Shown piece by piece: positions 46,610-56,539 of a stretch of 64,000 nucleotides of DNA (position 1 is its first letter; each line of letters opens with the position of its first letter). Made by a program: the position numbers and the translations under genes. The notes under the pieces are model-generated. The model searched no databases. It had not been told where the DNA came from and worked only from the letters and a program-made list of their open reading frames with translations. Source of the stretch: Sulfidibacter corallicola (GTDB lineage Bacteria > Acidobacteriota > Holophagae > Acanthopleuribacterales > Acanthopleuribacteraceae); assembly GCF_017498545.1 (NCBI RefSeq), contig NZ_CP071793.1, positions 8,364,256 to 8,428,255 of the forward strand, in the 5' to 3' direction.

Positions 46610-46942
46610 TCAGCCGGTCACCAACTTGAATAGGGACATCAGACCTGTCTTTTGGGGTTTGCCGGTTCGATGGAGACCCAGGGCCTTCTCGATTTCGCGG
46701 ATGAGAAACTCGCGGGCGCCGTTCTCGTTGCGGTTGAGATTGTATTTGGGGGCGCGATCTTTGAGAAATTCCAGCAGCGTTTCAAAAGTTTGCTTGCTGT
46801 TCACATCCTTCTTCAGATCGGAAATCGCTTTGCATATCAACGTTTTGGTTTGAGGAGAGTGTTCCAGGCGAACGATAGCAAGTGGTTTGTTTGCAATAAG
46901 GTACTTGATTTCGTTGAGATTGAGGGTTTTCTTGTCAGACAT
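46610..46942 (-). CDS. Hypothetical 110-residue protein
   Basis: A Lys-rich, mainly helical soluble protein (start MSDKKTLNLNEIKYLIANK, end GLMSLFKLVTG) with no signal peptide, TM or Cys pair. GGAGG stands about 10 nt before the ATG. Two helices near residues 35-65 (KTLICKAISDLKKD, QTFETLLEFLKD) could be part of a small binding domain. It is convergent with the MCP gene. I recognise no family. Confidence 0.6.
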   Translation of the reverse strand: MSDKKTLNLNEIKYLIANKPLAIVRLEHSPQTKTLICKAISDLKKDVNSKQTFETLLEFLKDRAPKYNLNRNENGAREFLIREIEKALGLHRTGKPQKTGLMSLFKLVTG

Positions 46943-47609
46943 ATATTGCGACCTCCGTGTGGCATGAATGTGGCGACGTCCTTGTCACCGAATAACCAGT
47001 GGCTGGTTTGTGAATTCTATCGGATCGAATGCATCGAGGTTGAAGCGACTTTGTGGAAAAAGAAAATGCCCGGATTGCGGTGATGTGGGAAGTCCCGATT
47101 TTTCGGGAGTTTTTCCGTGAAGGGCGGTGCAAAAAAATGTGGCGCCGACGATGCAAAAATGTTCTGGTTTCAGTTTCGAAAGGCCGGGAAGAAGGGGATG
47201 ACTTCGTGGTTTGTCTTTTTTGTCAATTGAGACGCAAAATCAAAGAAAACAAAAGGTTGGATATGCAGTTGCGCAATGCCGACCCGTACTCGGCAAGCGA
47301 GTCCGAACGTTGCGGAGGCGTATAGCTCCCTGAACGCGTTCTCTTCGACCTTCCTGAAAAAAAATTTCCAAGCTCGAACCGGGCAAATGGTTTCGAATCA
47401 GGGATTGCCGCAATGTGGCGAGGTCCTCGAACCCCGACGACGGCGAAAGGTGTTGCGGAATCGGGTTGCGCGAAGGTATGATAACTACTTTAATTTAAAC
47501 AGTTTGATGTGAGTTCGGGATTCGGGCGGATGTTCTCGGTGGGCGTTTTTCACCATTGCCGCATCGCTGCTTACCTTTTGGTCGATTCCGAGGAAGCGAG
47601 GTGTTCATC
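46943..47609. other. Gene-free region upstream of parA
   Basis: It holds a short hairpin, TCCCGA-n4-TCGGGA, at 47093-47108 followed by GTTTTT, and an AT-rich promoter-like stretch at 47480-47510. No gene is supported, and I found no parS-like palindrome. Confidence 0.4.
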
Positions 47610-48374
47610 ATGCGACGTGTGATTTTCAATCAGAAAGGGGGAGTGGGGAAGTCCAGCATCGCCGCGAACCTTGCGGCCATCAGCGCCGCCAAGGGCAAAC
47701 GAACCCTGGTGGTCGACCTGGATCAGCAGTGCAATGCCAGCCATTACCTGTTGGGGCGCGAGGCTTCCGAGAAGGGCGACAACGTGGCGGGCTTCTTCGA
47801 ACAATTTCTCTCCTTTCGTCTCCTGCTCAAGAATCCCGAGGAATACGTCGTCGCGTCGCCATATGAAAACCTGTCGGTCATTCCGGCCTCCCCGGCGTTG
47901 GGCGAGCTTCAGAGCCGCTTGGAAGCCAAGCACAAAATCTTCAAATTGCGTGACGCATTGCGGCGGTTGAACGAGTCGTTCGACGCCATCTACATCGACA
48001 CGCCGCCCGCTCTCAATTTCTACACCCTTTCCGCGCTGATCGCGGCCGAGTGTTGCCTGATCCCTTTCGACTGTGATCAGTTCAGTCGCGAGGCGTTGTA
48101 CACCTTGATGGAAAACGTGGCCGAAATTCGGGAAGACCACAATCCGCGCCTGAAGGTCGAAGGGATCGTGGTCAATCAGTACCTGCCGCGTGCGAACCTG
48201 CCGCAACGGTTGGTCTCCCAGTTGGAAAGCGAGGATTTGCCGGTCTTGAAAACGCGACTCTCCAGTTCCATCAAAATGCGGGAAAGCCACGAGGCGGGTG
48301 TGCCGCTGGTCCATCTCGCCCCCAAGCATAAATTGACCCAGGAATTCGTGGCCCTTTACGGAGAGCTCCACTAA
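47610..48374 (+). CDS. ParA-family (MinD/ParA) ATPase
   Basis: 254 residues. The deviant Walker A motif NQKGGVGKSS opens the protein, with switch I in VDLDQQCNAS and the Walker B-like strand FDAIYIDTPPALNF. GAGG precedes the ATG at 47610; a longer frame has no site. By family knowledge it is a dynamic ATPase that positions DNA or protein cargo. No parB, chemotaxis cluster or cargo gene adjoins it, so the cargo cannot be told. Length and motifs are complete. Confidence 0.88.
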   Translation: MRRVIFNQKGGVGKSSIAANLAAISAAKGKRTLVVDLDQQCNASHYLLGREASEKGDNVAGFFEQFLSFRLLLKNPEEYVVASPYENLSVIPASPALGELQSRLEAKHKIFKLRDALRRLNESFDAIYIDTPPALNFYTLSALIAAECCLIPFDCDQFSREALYTLMENVAEIREDHNPRLKVEGIVVNQYLPRANLPQRLVSQLESEDLPVLKTRLSSSIKMRESHEAGVPLVHLAPKHKLTQEFVALYGELH

Positions 48375-48787
48375 ATCCGTGCTCATCCAGGAAGAGCGCC
48401 ACGGGTGAGTGTCCCTCCACGAGTGGAATCACTGCGGTTACCCAAGCGAGGTGGCTGGATGGGCCTGGTGCGGGTCTTGGGCGCCAGGTCTCCAATCCTT
48501 CATCGCTGTAAGCCGAGTTTTTTCCGAACTCCAGAACATCGGTGGTGACTGCCGATCGGGATGGAACACGATCGTTTCGGCTCTCGCCCCATCAACCGAC
48601 TCGCCCCGTTTCCGGGCGGGGTGGTTTCGGCACGGCTTCGACGACCGGTGTCGCGGTAGGTCCCCAAAGGGAGATCCGTGGCACGAACCTGGTTGGCGTG
48701 GTTGCGACATCCCAATCGGCGGTAGAATGACATCGATCCTGGTGTTGCCAGGGCGCTTTTGTCGCCTTTTCTTACGAAGGGGGACTT
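48375..48787. other. Intergenic stretch without a recognised feature
   Basis: About 410 bp; only shadow frames. The last bases carry AAGGGGG as the ribosome site for the next gene. Confidence 0.4.
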
Positions 48788-50830
48788 ATGCACAAAGGCC
48801 AATTCGCGCTGTTGCTGATGTTGAATCTCGCGCTTTGGGGATTTTTCTTTTTCCGATTCGCTTCTGAATCGCCGGGTAGGGAAGTCGGATCGACCGACAA
48901 GCCCATGCACACCGAGGTCGTCAATTCCGAGGAACCCGACCTGGGTGCCGATGGTGATCATTTGGCTGCCAACGCGGTACCGCTCGAGACGGATTCCGGA
49001 GAACTGGCGGCTTCATCGACTGATACGACCCCATCGGCCAGAATCCTGGGACGGGTCGTGGGCGAGAGTGGCCAGCCCATCGAAGGTGCCGAAGTCCGCG
49101 TACGTCTCGAGTCCGAGGCACGTCAACACTACCTCATGGCCACCGATGACAAGGGCCGGGTGGACATTGCGTTGCCCGTATATCGCACGGTCAAGGTCTC
49201 GGTCACGGCCAGTGGTTATGCCGACACTTCCGAACGCATGGCCTGGCCGCAAACCGAATTCGAGGTGCGCCTGAATGCGTTGCCGGGTCTCCTGGCCGAA
49301 GATGGCTCTCGCGAGATTTCCGGAATCGTGGCCGATGAAGACGGGCGGCCGATTGCGGATGTTCGAATCTATTGCACGCGGTGCCTGGACATGGAGAAGC
49401 CGAACACGGACGCGGAGGGTCGCTATCGACTGACCAAAGTGTTCGAAGGAGCCGAGGTGGTATTCCGACACAAAGCCTATGAACCGGAATCCCTCTACCC
49501 CTTCCAGGGTCCCGAAACCGACGTGGTTCTGCACAGAAAGCCGGTTCTCGTGGGGCGGGTGATGAATCGGCAGACCGGGAAGCCTGTCGAATCCTTCAAA
49601 CCACGACTGGTCCGCGAGAACGGGCCATATGGTGCGTTCGAGACTAAGGGGCGACACTTTCCCGACGGGATCTTTCGCATCGAGGGTATTCCGCGGGACG
49701 AAGATTTGGTGCTGCGATTGAGCATGGGCAAAAAAGAATATTACGAGTTTCGCTATCGTTTCCGCGCTGGTGATACTGGTGAAGTGCAGGATTTTTGGAT
49801 AGATGCCTCTCTGGGTAGGATCCAAATCCTGTTGTTGGATCAAGATGGTAAGCCGGCTTCCGGTTGTGCGGTTTCGCTGAAAACATTGCGTGGATCGCGT
49901 GGTCACACGAGCGATAAACATGGATTTGTCACCTTCTACAATCTCCGCGTGAGCCAGCGTTACGACATCCAGACCAGCGGTGGTGGTTATGTATCCAAAA
50001 ACCTGGTCGGCGTGGTTCCCGAGCCGATCGACAGCGATGCCGATCCGATCGTGTTGCGTTTGAATCGCGGTACCAAGGTAGAGGGCTCCATCGATCCTGA
50101 ACAATACGTCCAGGCAATTCGACTCACGATTGTGGATGCACTGGGCAATGTCATCAGGGTTCGGGATTTCGATCCCGAACGATACGCGCATGACGGCCTA
50201 CCGCTGGGACATACCCGCTTCGTGTTGCAAGGCCGGGATTACGAAGAGACCATCGAAGTCGACATCGTCGATCCCGAATACCAAAAAGTGGATCTTGGAG
50301 ACGTTCGTTCCTTCGCCGTAACCGGATCGATTTTCCGGAATGGCGAAGCCGTCGGAAATCGACGAATCTATCTTTATGAACCCAGCGGCGATAGTCGTTC
50401 GGTGGTTGGTGACGAACAGGGCAACTTTTCCTTCCAGGAAGTGAAGTTGGGGACCTACTATCTGGGGTTGGATCATTCGAAAGCATCTGCTTATCTGTCG
50501 GCCGGTTACGATATGCCTGGCTTCACGCGAATTCAGGTCGAGGATCGAGATCTGCTGGATCTGGAGATTCACGTCGACGAGTGGCATTTCGTCAGTGGAT
50601 GTTTCGAGTCGGCCTCGCTGGTGAAGATCACGGGCACCATGACCAACGGCGTCGCATTCAGTGAGCTGGTCAAGGCGTTTCAAAACCAATTCTTTTTCAG
50701 TAATGTGCCGTCCGGGGATTACGAAATCTATTTCTCGACCGAGGCACGGCCCGAGGTTTTCGAACTCGGGTATGGTGGCCTCCAATTACGACCGTCCAAA
50801 CGGGAATATCAATTATGCGAGGAACCTTGA
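48788..50830 (+). CDS. Membrane-anchored protein with repeated carboxypeptidase-regulatory-like domains
   Basis: 680 residues; AAGGGGG lies 5 nt before the ATG. An N-terminal signal anchor (FALLLMLNLALWGFFFFRF) is followed by an acidic linker and at least two clear carboxypeptidase regulatory-like (CarboxypepD_reg) beta-sandwich repeats, each with the A-x-V-x-G pattern: SARILGRVVGESGQPIEGAE near residue 80 and SREISGIVADEDGRPIADVR near 175. Further beta-rich repeats continue to the end. Such proteins are usually periplasmic or surface binders; no catalytic residues are seen. The next gene, a small secreted protein, follows after 138 bp. Confidence 0.75.
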   Translation: MHKGQFALLLMLNLALWGFFFFRFASESPGREVGSTDKPMHTEVVNSEEPDLGADGDHLAANAVPLETDSGELAASSTDTTPSARILGRVVGESGQPIEGAEVRVRLESEARQHYLMATDDKGRVDIALPVYRTVKVSVTASGYADTSERMAWPQTEFEVRLNALPGLLAEDGSREISGIVADEDGRPIADVRIYCTRCLDMEKPNTDAEGRYRLTKVFEGAEVVFRHKAYEPESLYPFQGPETDVVLHRKPVLVGRVMNRQTGKPVESFKPRLVRENGPYGAFETKGRHFPDGIFRIEGIPRDEDLVLRLSMGKKEYYEFRYRFRAGDTGEVQDFWIDASLGRIQILLLDQDGKPASGCAVSLKTLRGSRGHTSDKHGFVTFYNLRVSQRYDIQTSGGGYVSKNLVGVVPEPIDSDADPIVLRLNRGTKVEGSIDPEQYVQAIRLTIVDALGNVIRVRDFDPERYAHDGLPLGHTRFVLQGRDYEETIEVDIVDPEYQKVDLGDVRSFAVTGSIFRNGEAVGNRRIYLYEPSGDSRSVVGDEQGNFSFQEVKLGTYYLGLDHSKASAYLSAGYDMPGFTRIQVEDRDLLDLEIHVDEWHFVSGCFESASLVKITGTMTNGVAFSELVKAFQNQFFFSNVPSGDYEIYFSTEARPEVFELGYGGLQLRPSKREYQLCEEP

Positions 50831-50968
50831 TCTCGAAACGGACGGGGACGATGAATTCAAAAAAAATCGAAAAAGTGTGATGGGGTTTTCGGCCTGCTTT
50901 CGCTTGTAGGGACGAGCCGCATCGCGAGTCGCGATGCATCCGAATACAACGAAAAGCAGGAGATTCAG

Positions 50969-51415
50969 ATGAAATTGAAAATGATTTCCATGGTAATGGT
51001 CCTCGGCATGATCATGGGTTCGTCCGCCATCGCCGGCGGCTGCGATACCAACGAGTTGTGCGATATTGCGGGCGAATTACGCTCGTTTCACATCCCCTAC
51101 ATTCGTGGAGCCGCCGATGACGTCAACTGCCCGGGCAGTTACGACGAAGGCGCCCGTGCCTTCCTCGAGGCCGCCGTCGCCCCCGTCAAACGAGCGGAAA
51201 CCCTCTTGTGCGCCGCCACACCCGACCTCAGCGAAGCCCAGGACGAAGTCAAAACCGCGCGCGACCTGTTGCGCAGCACCTACATCTACTTCCGCCGTGC
51301 CATCACCATCGACGGATGCACCGATCCCGATGCCGCCGCCGCCCGTGATCGCGCCTACGACGCTTGGGCCGAGCTCAACTACATGTACACCGTGTTGAGA
51401 TACGACTGCGACTGA
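50969..51415 (+). CDS. Small secreted six-cysteine protein
   Basis: 148 residues; AGGAGA precedes the ATG. A signal peptide (MISMVMVLGMIMGSSAIA) is followed by an about 125-residue helical domain with exactly six cysteines (GGC, ELC, VNC, LLC, DGC, YDC), which suggests three disulfides and an oxidising, extracytoplasmic location. No known family. It ends 10 bp before a strong hairpin terminator. It may be exported with the upstream gene. Confidence 0.7.
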   Translation: MKLKMISMVMVLGMIMGSSAIAGGCDTNELCDIAGELRSFHIPYIRGAADDVNCPGSYDEGARAFLEAAVAPVKRAETLLCAATPDLSEAQDEVKTARDLLRSTYIYFRRAITIDGCTDPDAAAARDRAYDAWAELNYMYTVLRYDCD

Positions 51416-51424
51416 TCTGAACGC

Positions 51425-51499
51425 GAACCGGTACCATCCCGCGGGGAATTCCTTCGCGCATCGCGTCAAGGTCCCGCCGGATGGATACCGGTTCTTTTT
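51425..51499 (+). terminator. Long-stem terminator
   Basis: GAACCGGTACCATCC and GGATGGATACCGGTTC pair over 15 bp with one bulge around a 39-nt loop and are followed by five T. It can act as a terminator for the small secreted protein gene. Confidence 0.75.
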
Positions 51500-51685
51500 C
51501 CGAGCATTGCGGTACCCGTGAATCGGCCTGGGCTCTCGGCTGAACGTCACGAAGGATGGTCAATGCCCAACCCGCCTGGGCGAAACTTCATTCGTATATG
51601 CGGAAACCCTGAAGCGGGTCGCTGCGGTTGGTTTTTCTCGAAACGACGACGGCGATGCCGAGTCCGCGCCGAGGTGTCCGGCGCC

Positions 51686-53671
51686 TCATGGCGAGAAATC
51701 GATGCGGGACACGTTTCCGATCGCGGGTTCGTTGCCCGCATTGAAGACGAAGGCCACCCCCGTCAGGGGTTGTCCGCTGGAGGAAGCCACCATGTAGATG
51801 TCGCCGGTGCCTTCCGGAACCAAATCGTTGGCCACGGCGGCAAAGGGGCGGAAGGGTTCGATCGCTGCCAGGGTCGAGGCATCCTCGGCCACCAACCTTC
51901 CGGCGGAGTCGTAGAAGCGCAGTGTCACGTCCGTCGTCGTGTCGCCCACGTTCACGATGACCGGTGCCGAGGTGAAGGTGTCGGTCAGCGGCAGGTAGCC
52001 GTACAGGACGTCGGTCCCGTGACGGGGCGAGTTTGTCGCGTTCAGGTCGATGCCCACGCCTTGGGCGGGCGACGACATCGATTCGGTGATCAGGTTGTTG
52101 GTGACCCACCGGCCGGCGATCTTGTTCGCGCTCGTCGTGATCTCCACGGTGTAGCCGAACCCGTTGCCGAGAGTGGGGAACAGGGTGCTGGCGAACTCTT
52201 CCAGGAACCCGTTCGCGGGTATGGTGCGCGTCACCGTTTCCGGGTCACCCGTGCGGCGGCGACCGGTGAGCGTGACCACTTCGTTGCGAGGGCTGAAATT
52301 GTTGACGACGATGATGCTTTCGAAATTGCCGCTGTTGTTGGAGATCCACGGCAACACCAGGTGGGTTCCGCTCTGGCTGGATCCGGTCGAAAGCCCAGTC
52401 ACGTTCCCGATCGAGGGTTCCCGGCTGGCGTTGAACACGAAGCCGACACCCGTAATCGTGGCGCCACCGGAGGAACTGGCGATCATGGCGAGGTTGCCGC
52501 TGTCGGCGGGGACCAGGTTGTTGGCGACCGCGGCGAAGGGCCGGTAGGGGGCCAGGCTGCGCAGGGTTTGGTTGTCCGAGAGGATCAGGTTACCGGCTTC
52601 ATTGTAGAAGTCCAGCGTCACGTCGGTATCGTCCGCGCCCATGTTGACCACGACCGGTGCGGAGAACGAGGTGCTCGAGACGGGCAGGTAGCCGTACATG
52701 ATGCGCGTTCCGGCGCGGTCTTTCGCGGAAAGGGAGCGGTCCAGCAGGTTGATGGCCACCCCTTGGGAAGGTGAACTCTTGGAAGTGGCCGTCAAGTCGT
52801 TGGTGACCCATCGTCCGCGAACGGCCGGCGATTCGGACAGGACCCGCATGCTGAAACCGCCACCATTCCCCAATTCGGGGAAGAGTTCCGCGGGCGCGCC
52901 CTTCAAAAACCCACGCGCCGGGATCAGGGTCGGCCGGGTGTGGAACTCGCCCTCCTGGCGGACGGCGGAGAGCCAGACCAGGGCTTCCATATCGCCGAAG
53001 TTGTTGACGACGATGACGCTTTCGAATTGATCGTTTTTCGAGATCCAGGGATAGACCAGGTGGGTGGCCGGCGCCACCACTTCGAAGTTGGCCAGGTCAG
53101 CGTTGTTGGAGGTGTCGGGATCGAAAAGGTCGCTGGAGACCCGGCCGGTCAGCGCGTATTCGCCCGTGGCCGCCGCGTAGAATCGAACGGCCACGCCCTT
53201 TTGCGATCTGGCGGCCACCGTGCCCAGGTTGCAGCGCACTTCCCGATCGACCACCTCACAGGGGAGCGTGGCCAGGAGCGGGACCAATCCCTCGGGGTAT
53301 TCGAGGACCACCGTGGTGCCTGGCGCATCGAAAGGACCACCGCCGGTCGTACTCGAATTGTCGACCTCGAACTGCACATCGACGAAGGTGCCCTGGATGA
53401 CGTTGAAGCCATCGCCGCGCTTGGATCTGCGGATCGGTAAATCACAATTCTGGTTGGGAATTTCGTTGTCGTAATTGCGGGGCAGGTAGGAGCCGTCGAT
53501 ATCGGAGTCGTCGCCGATCAGCAGGTAGCCGTCCAGGTCGCCGTCGAAGATGTCTTGGAATTCGGGGGTGAAGCAACCGACGACGAACAGGGACATGCGG
53601 GCTTCCTCATCCGAGGCGAACAGGCCGCAGGCAAAGCAGAGACAACACACCAGCCGAAAGAATTTGGTCAC
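51686..53671 (-). CDS. Secreted protein with DUF11-like domain and internal duplication
   Basis: 661 residues from a GTG start with GAGGAGGG upstream. The signal peptide (FFRLVCCLCFACGLFA) is followed by a Cys-containing segment, a DUF11/CARDB-like beta domain (about 80-195, LEYPEGLVPLLATLPCEVVD) and two copies of a ~220-residue module. Copy 1 begins THLVYPWISKNDQFESVIVV near residue 200 and copy 2 THLVLPWISNNSGNFESIIV near 435. Each contains the later GRWVTN and GYLPL/V and PFAAVAN elements. The arrangement points to an extracellular structural or binding protein. Not otherwise recognised. Confidence 0.75.
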   Translation of the reverse strand: MTKFFRLVCCLCFACGLFASDEEARMSLFVVGCFTPEFQDIFDGDLDGYLLIGDDSDIDGSYLPRNYDNEIPNQNCDLPIRRSKRGDGFNVIQGTFVDVQFEVDNSSTTGGGPFDAPGTTVVLEYPEGLVPLLATLPCEVVDREVRCNLGTVAARSQKGVAVRFYAAATGEYALTGRVSSDLFDPDTSNNADLANFEVVAPATHLVYPWISKNDQFESVIVVNNFGDMEALVWLSAVRQEGEFHTRPTLIPARGFLKGAPAELFPELGNGGGFSMRVLSESPAVRGRWVTNDLTATSKSSPSQGVAINLLDRSLSAKDRAGTRIMYGYLPVSSTSFSAPVVVNMGADDTDVTLDFYNEAGNLILSDNQTLRSLAPYRPFAAVANNLVPADSGNLAMIASSSGGATITGVGFVFNASREPSIGNVTGLSTGSSQSGTHLVLPWISNNSGNFESIIVVNNFSPRNEVVTLTGRRRTGDPETVTRTIPANGFLEEFASTLFPTLGNGFGYTVEITTSANKIAGRWVTNNLITESMSSPAQGVGIDLNATNSPRHGTDVLYGYLPLTDTFTSAPVIVNVGDTTTDVTLRFYDSAGRLVAEDASTLAAIEPFRPFAAVANDLVPEGTGDIYMVASSSGQPLTGVAFVFNAGNEPAIGNVSRIDFSP

Positions 53672-53775
53672 GACGCCCTCCTCGACCTTCAGCGATGATG
53701 AGACAGGTTTTTTTCTTGGTGAACTTTTTTACAAAGTAGGTCAAAGTTCGGGTTTGGGCAACAGGGCGGTCCCGG

Positions 53776-55533
53776 CTATTCGGGGTCTCGCTCGATTTGG
53801 GTGCGCAAGGCTTCCAATCGTTCGACCTTTTCCAACGGCAGTGGATCCTGTTGCAGGAAAAGGGATTCGGCCTGAGTCAGGAAGGCGCGTGCGACCTCGC
53901 GTCGCTCCATGGCTAGGTGGCTGGCGGTCAGGTTCATCAACAGGTCGCCAAAGGCCTCCGGGTTCGCGGTTCGCTGGCTTTTCAAGACCGGTAAGGCTTT
54001 CCGATAGTAGGAAATCGCGGTGGCGTGGTCTCCACTTCTGCGATACCAGTGACCCACCTGGATCCGCATTTCCGCGATCTGCGGGTCCTCTTCCGGATCG
54101 AGACCCTCCGGCAAATATTTCTCGCGCAGGTTCAGCGAGTTGACCAGCAGCCTTCGGGCCTGGTCCATGCGGCCCCGCTGGAGAAAGGTCACACCGAGGA
54201 AATGGTAGATGTAGGCGGCGTCCAACGGCTCGCCAGCGAAAACCCGATCGATGTCTTTTTGGGCCTTGTCGAGAAAGCGATCGATCTCGGCCTGATCGCG
54301 GTGGGGCGAGAAAGGGTCCTGCAGGGCGAACAGGTCCATGGCGAACTCGGTGAGTTGCTGGGACCGACCCTGTGCCCGCAAGGTCTGGGCCTTGTGGTGG
54401 GCGATGCGCACGAGCCCGGCGGCCAGGAGGAAGATGGCCGCCGCCGCCACCGACGCGAGTCGCCAATGCCGCGTCAGGAACTTGCCGGTTGCGTACAGGA
54501 AGCGTCGCCGCCGGGCCTGAACGGGATAGCCCTTTTGATGGCGCTCGAGGTCTTGCTTCAAATCCAGAACCGAGGCGTAACGGTCACCGGGTTCGCGACA
54601 GAGCGCCTTGAGCACGATGCTGTCCAAGTCGCCCTGGAGCAGTCGCCCGTGGTGACGGCGATGGTTGGCGCCCTGCACGACGGGGTCTTCCACCTCGTGT
54701 GGAGATTGCGAGGGGCGGTCCTGTTTCCAGGCGGCACTGGGTTTGGGCGGCGCCTTTCGGCTCACGATCCGCAGCCACTCTTGAATGTTGTCGAACTCGC
54801 CGGCGAACGGAATCGAGCCCGTCAGCAATTCAAACAATACCACGCCCAGAGAGTAGACGTCGCTGGCTACCGAGACGCGTTCGCCGGCAACCCACTCGGG
54901 GCTGGCGTAGCCGGGCGTGAGCATGTGAAACGCGGGATGGGTCTGCGAGGCGGTGTCGCTCTCTTGGCCGGGTTGAAGCAGTTTGGCCAGCCCGAAATCC
55001 AACAGCTTGGGATCGCCGCCGGGCGTGATCAGGATGTTGCCGGGTTTGAGGTCCAGATGGACGATCAGGTTGCGGTGCGCGACCTGGACCGCCTCGCATA
55101 CCTTGAGGAACAGCGAGATCCGCTGTGGGATCGAGAAGCGATGCCGGGCGCAGAATCGAGTCAGGGGGAGACCGTCGATGTACTCCATGACGAGGTAAGG
55201 CTGCAGTTCCCGGGTTTGCCCGCCTTCGCGCCAGGCGACGATGTAGGGATGGCGCAGATTGGCCAGAATCTGGCGTTCGCGCTCGAAGTGGCGAATCACC
55301 TTTTCCGAATCGAAACCCGGCTTCAACACCTTGACGGCTACGGGCTGGCCGCACTCATCGTCGCGGTGGACCGCCTTGTAGACCACGCCCATGCCGCCCC
55401 GTCCGGCTTCCTCCAGAACGCGATAATCGCCGATCACCTCTGGTTGCGAGGGGGTCCGGTTCTGCTCGGATGCGGCGCCAAGCTCCGTTTGGTTCCTATC
55501 GGGTGGGCATTTACCTCGAGCTTCTGTGTCCAT
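53776..55533 (-). CDS. Membrane-bound Ser/Thr protein kinase with TPR C-terminus
   Basis: 585 residues. Kinase domain at about 35-310: GRGGMGVVYKAV (glycine loop), VAVKVLK (ATP Lys), HLDLKPGNILI (catalytic loop) and LDFGLAK. The usual HRD is HLD, so it lacks the RD arginine. One TM at about 375-393 (SVAAAAIFLLAAGLV) is followed by an extracytoplasmic TPR region (about 400-580). The ATG at 55533 has GGAAGG upstream; the longer frame overlaps the sigma gene. It follows the ECF sigma gene by 68 bp on the same strand, a pairing typical for this kinase class. Confidence 0.9.
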   Translation of the reverse strand: MDTEARGKCPPDRNQTELGAASEQNRTPSQPEVIGDYRVLEEAGRGGMGVVYKAVHRDDECGQPVAVKVLKPGFDSEKVIRHFERERQILANLRHPYIVAWREGGQTRELQPYLVMEYIDGLPLTRFCARHRFSIPQRISLFLKVCEAVQVAHRNLIVHLDLKPGNILITPGGDPKLLDFGLAKLLQPGQESDTASQTHPAFHMLTPGYASPEWVAGERVSVASDVYSLGVVLFELLTGSIPFAGEFDNIQEWLRIVSRKAPPKPSAAWKQDRPSQSPHEVEDPVVQGANHRRHHGRLLQGDLDSIVLKALCREPGDRYASVLDLKQDLERHQKGYPVQARRRRFLYATGKFLTRHWRLASVAAAAIFLLAAGLVRIAHHKAQTLRAQGRSQQLTEFAMDLFALQDPFSPHRDQAEIDRFLDKAQKDIDRVFAGEPLDAAYIYHFLGVTFLQRGRMDQARRLLVNSLNLREKYLPEGLDPEEDPQIAEMRIQVGHWYRRSGDHATAISYYRKALPVLKSQRTANPEAFGDLLMNLTASHLAMERREVARAFLTQAESLFLQQDPLPLEKVERLEALRTQIERDPE

Positions 55534-55601
55534 CGCGGCCGCCTTCCGATCCAAACGTTGCGTGACTGCTTTGGTCACAAGGTTCCACTGCCATCCAGGG
55601 G

Positions 55602-56219
55602 CTAGCTTTTGGTCGACAATTCGCGCATGAACCACAAACGGGCGACACGCCACTCGCGCTGAATGGTCGCCTCGGATACCTCCAGCGCAGCGGCCACTTC
55701 ACCGGTATTCAGGCCGGCAAAGAAACGCAACTCGATGATCCGTGCCTGGCGGGGATCCAACCTATCCAACTTCTCGAGGGCCTCGTCGACCGCGAGTACC
55801 GAATTGAGGTCGCCTTGCTTGTCACTGATGACGCCGGTGATATCGCTCAGGAAGACTTTTTCTCGATCGCCTCCTCGTTTGACGGCCGCACGAGAGCGAG
55901 CGTGTTCCACCAGGATCTGCCGCATGAGGCGACCGGCGAAGGCGAAGAATTGGGCGCGGTTTTGGAAGGAGAGCCGATCGTTGGCCTGTAACCTTAGATA
56001 GACCTCGTTGATCAAGGCGGTTGGTTGAAGTGTATGGCATGCACGCTCGCCGTTCAGATAGTGGATGGCGGCACCCTTCAAATCGCGGTACACCAAATGC
56101 AGCAGTCGGTTCAGTGCCTGCGGATCGCCTTTTCGCCATTGGCCCAGATAAGCGGTCAACGACGCTTGGTTTGGAATGTCCTCGATGGGGCTGTTATCGC
56201 TGGCGGAATGGGTTCCCAT
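55602..56219 (-). CDS. ECF-type sigma factor (kinase-paired, TIGR02999 type)
   Basis: 205 residues. It has region 2 (helices ending QILVEHARSRAA) and region 4 with a helix-turn-helix (LNTGEVAAALEVSEATIQREW), and a TALINEVYLRLQ segment that marks the ECF-like group TIGR02999, which is usually encoded with Ser/Thr kinases rather than anti-sigma factors. AGGAAGC lies upstream of the ATG. The kinase directly downstream probably controls or is controlled by it. The gene is divergent from the amidase gene. Confidence 0.9.
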   Translation of the reverse strand: MGTHSASDNSPIEDIPNQASLTAYLGQWRKGDPQALNRLLHLVYRDLKGAAIHYLNGERACHTLQPTALINEVYLRLQANDRLSFQNRAQFFAFAGRLMRQILVEHARSRAAVKRGGDREKVFLSDITGVISDKQGDLNSVLAVDEALEKLDRLDPRQARIIELRFFAGLNTGEVAAALEVSEATIQREWRVARLWFMRELSTKS

Positions 56220-56539
56220 GACATGCTTCCTGCTTCAGACCTTCCCATTGTTCCATATTTTCCTCGGCTTGTCGTTCCCGAACGAAGTCGCGTGGTCAGG
56301 AGTCGGTCGAGGTGCCTCGAACCGAACGACGACCGTCCGGTCACTTCGAACCGGATTCGTCGAGTCGGCGCTCGGCCTTGCGTATAGAACCCGGTTCTGA
56401 GAGGATATGTGACAAATCCACAGTGAGTTAGTCTCCATCCGGAAGCCGTGGTCTTCGGAACGAACCTCGGCGGAACATGGACCATCGGGTAGATGATCCT
56501 CAATCGGCTCTCGGATGGGCACTCGTCAGGAGTCCCGTT
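56220..56539. other. Intergenic stretch between divergent sigma and amidase genes
   Basis: No gene, repeat or hairpin stands out. It should hold both promoters. Confidence 0.35.

Noticed and set aside
47093-47108. Short hairpin with GTTTTT as a terminator
   Set aside because: The stem is only 6 bp and no plus-strand gene lies upstream; kept as a note only.
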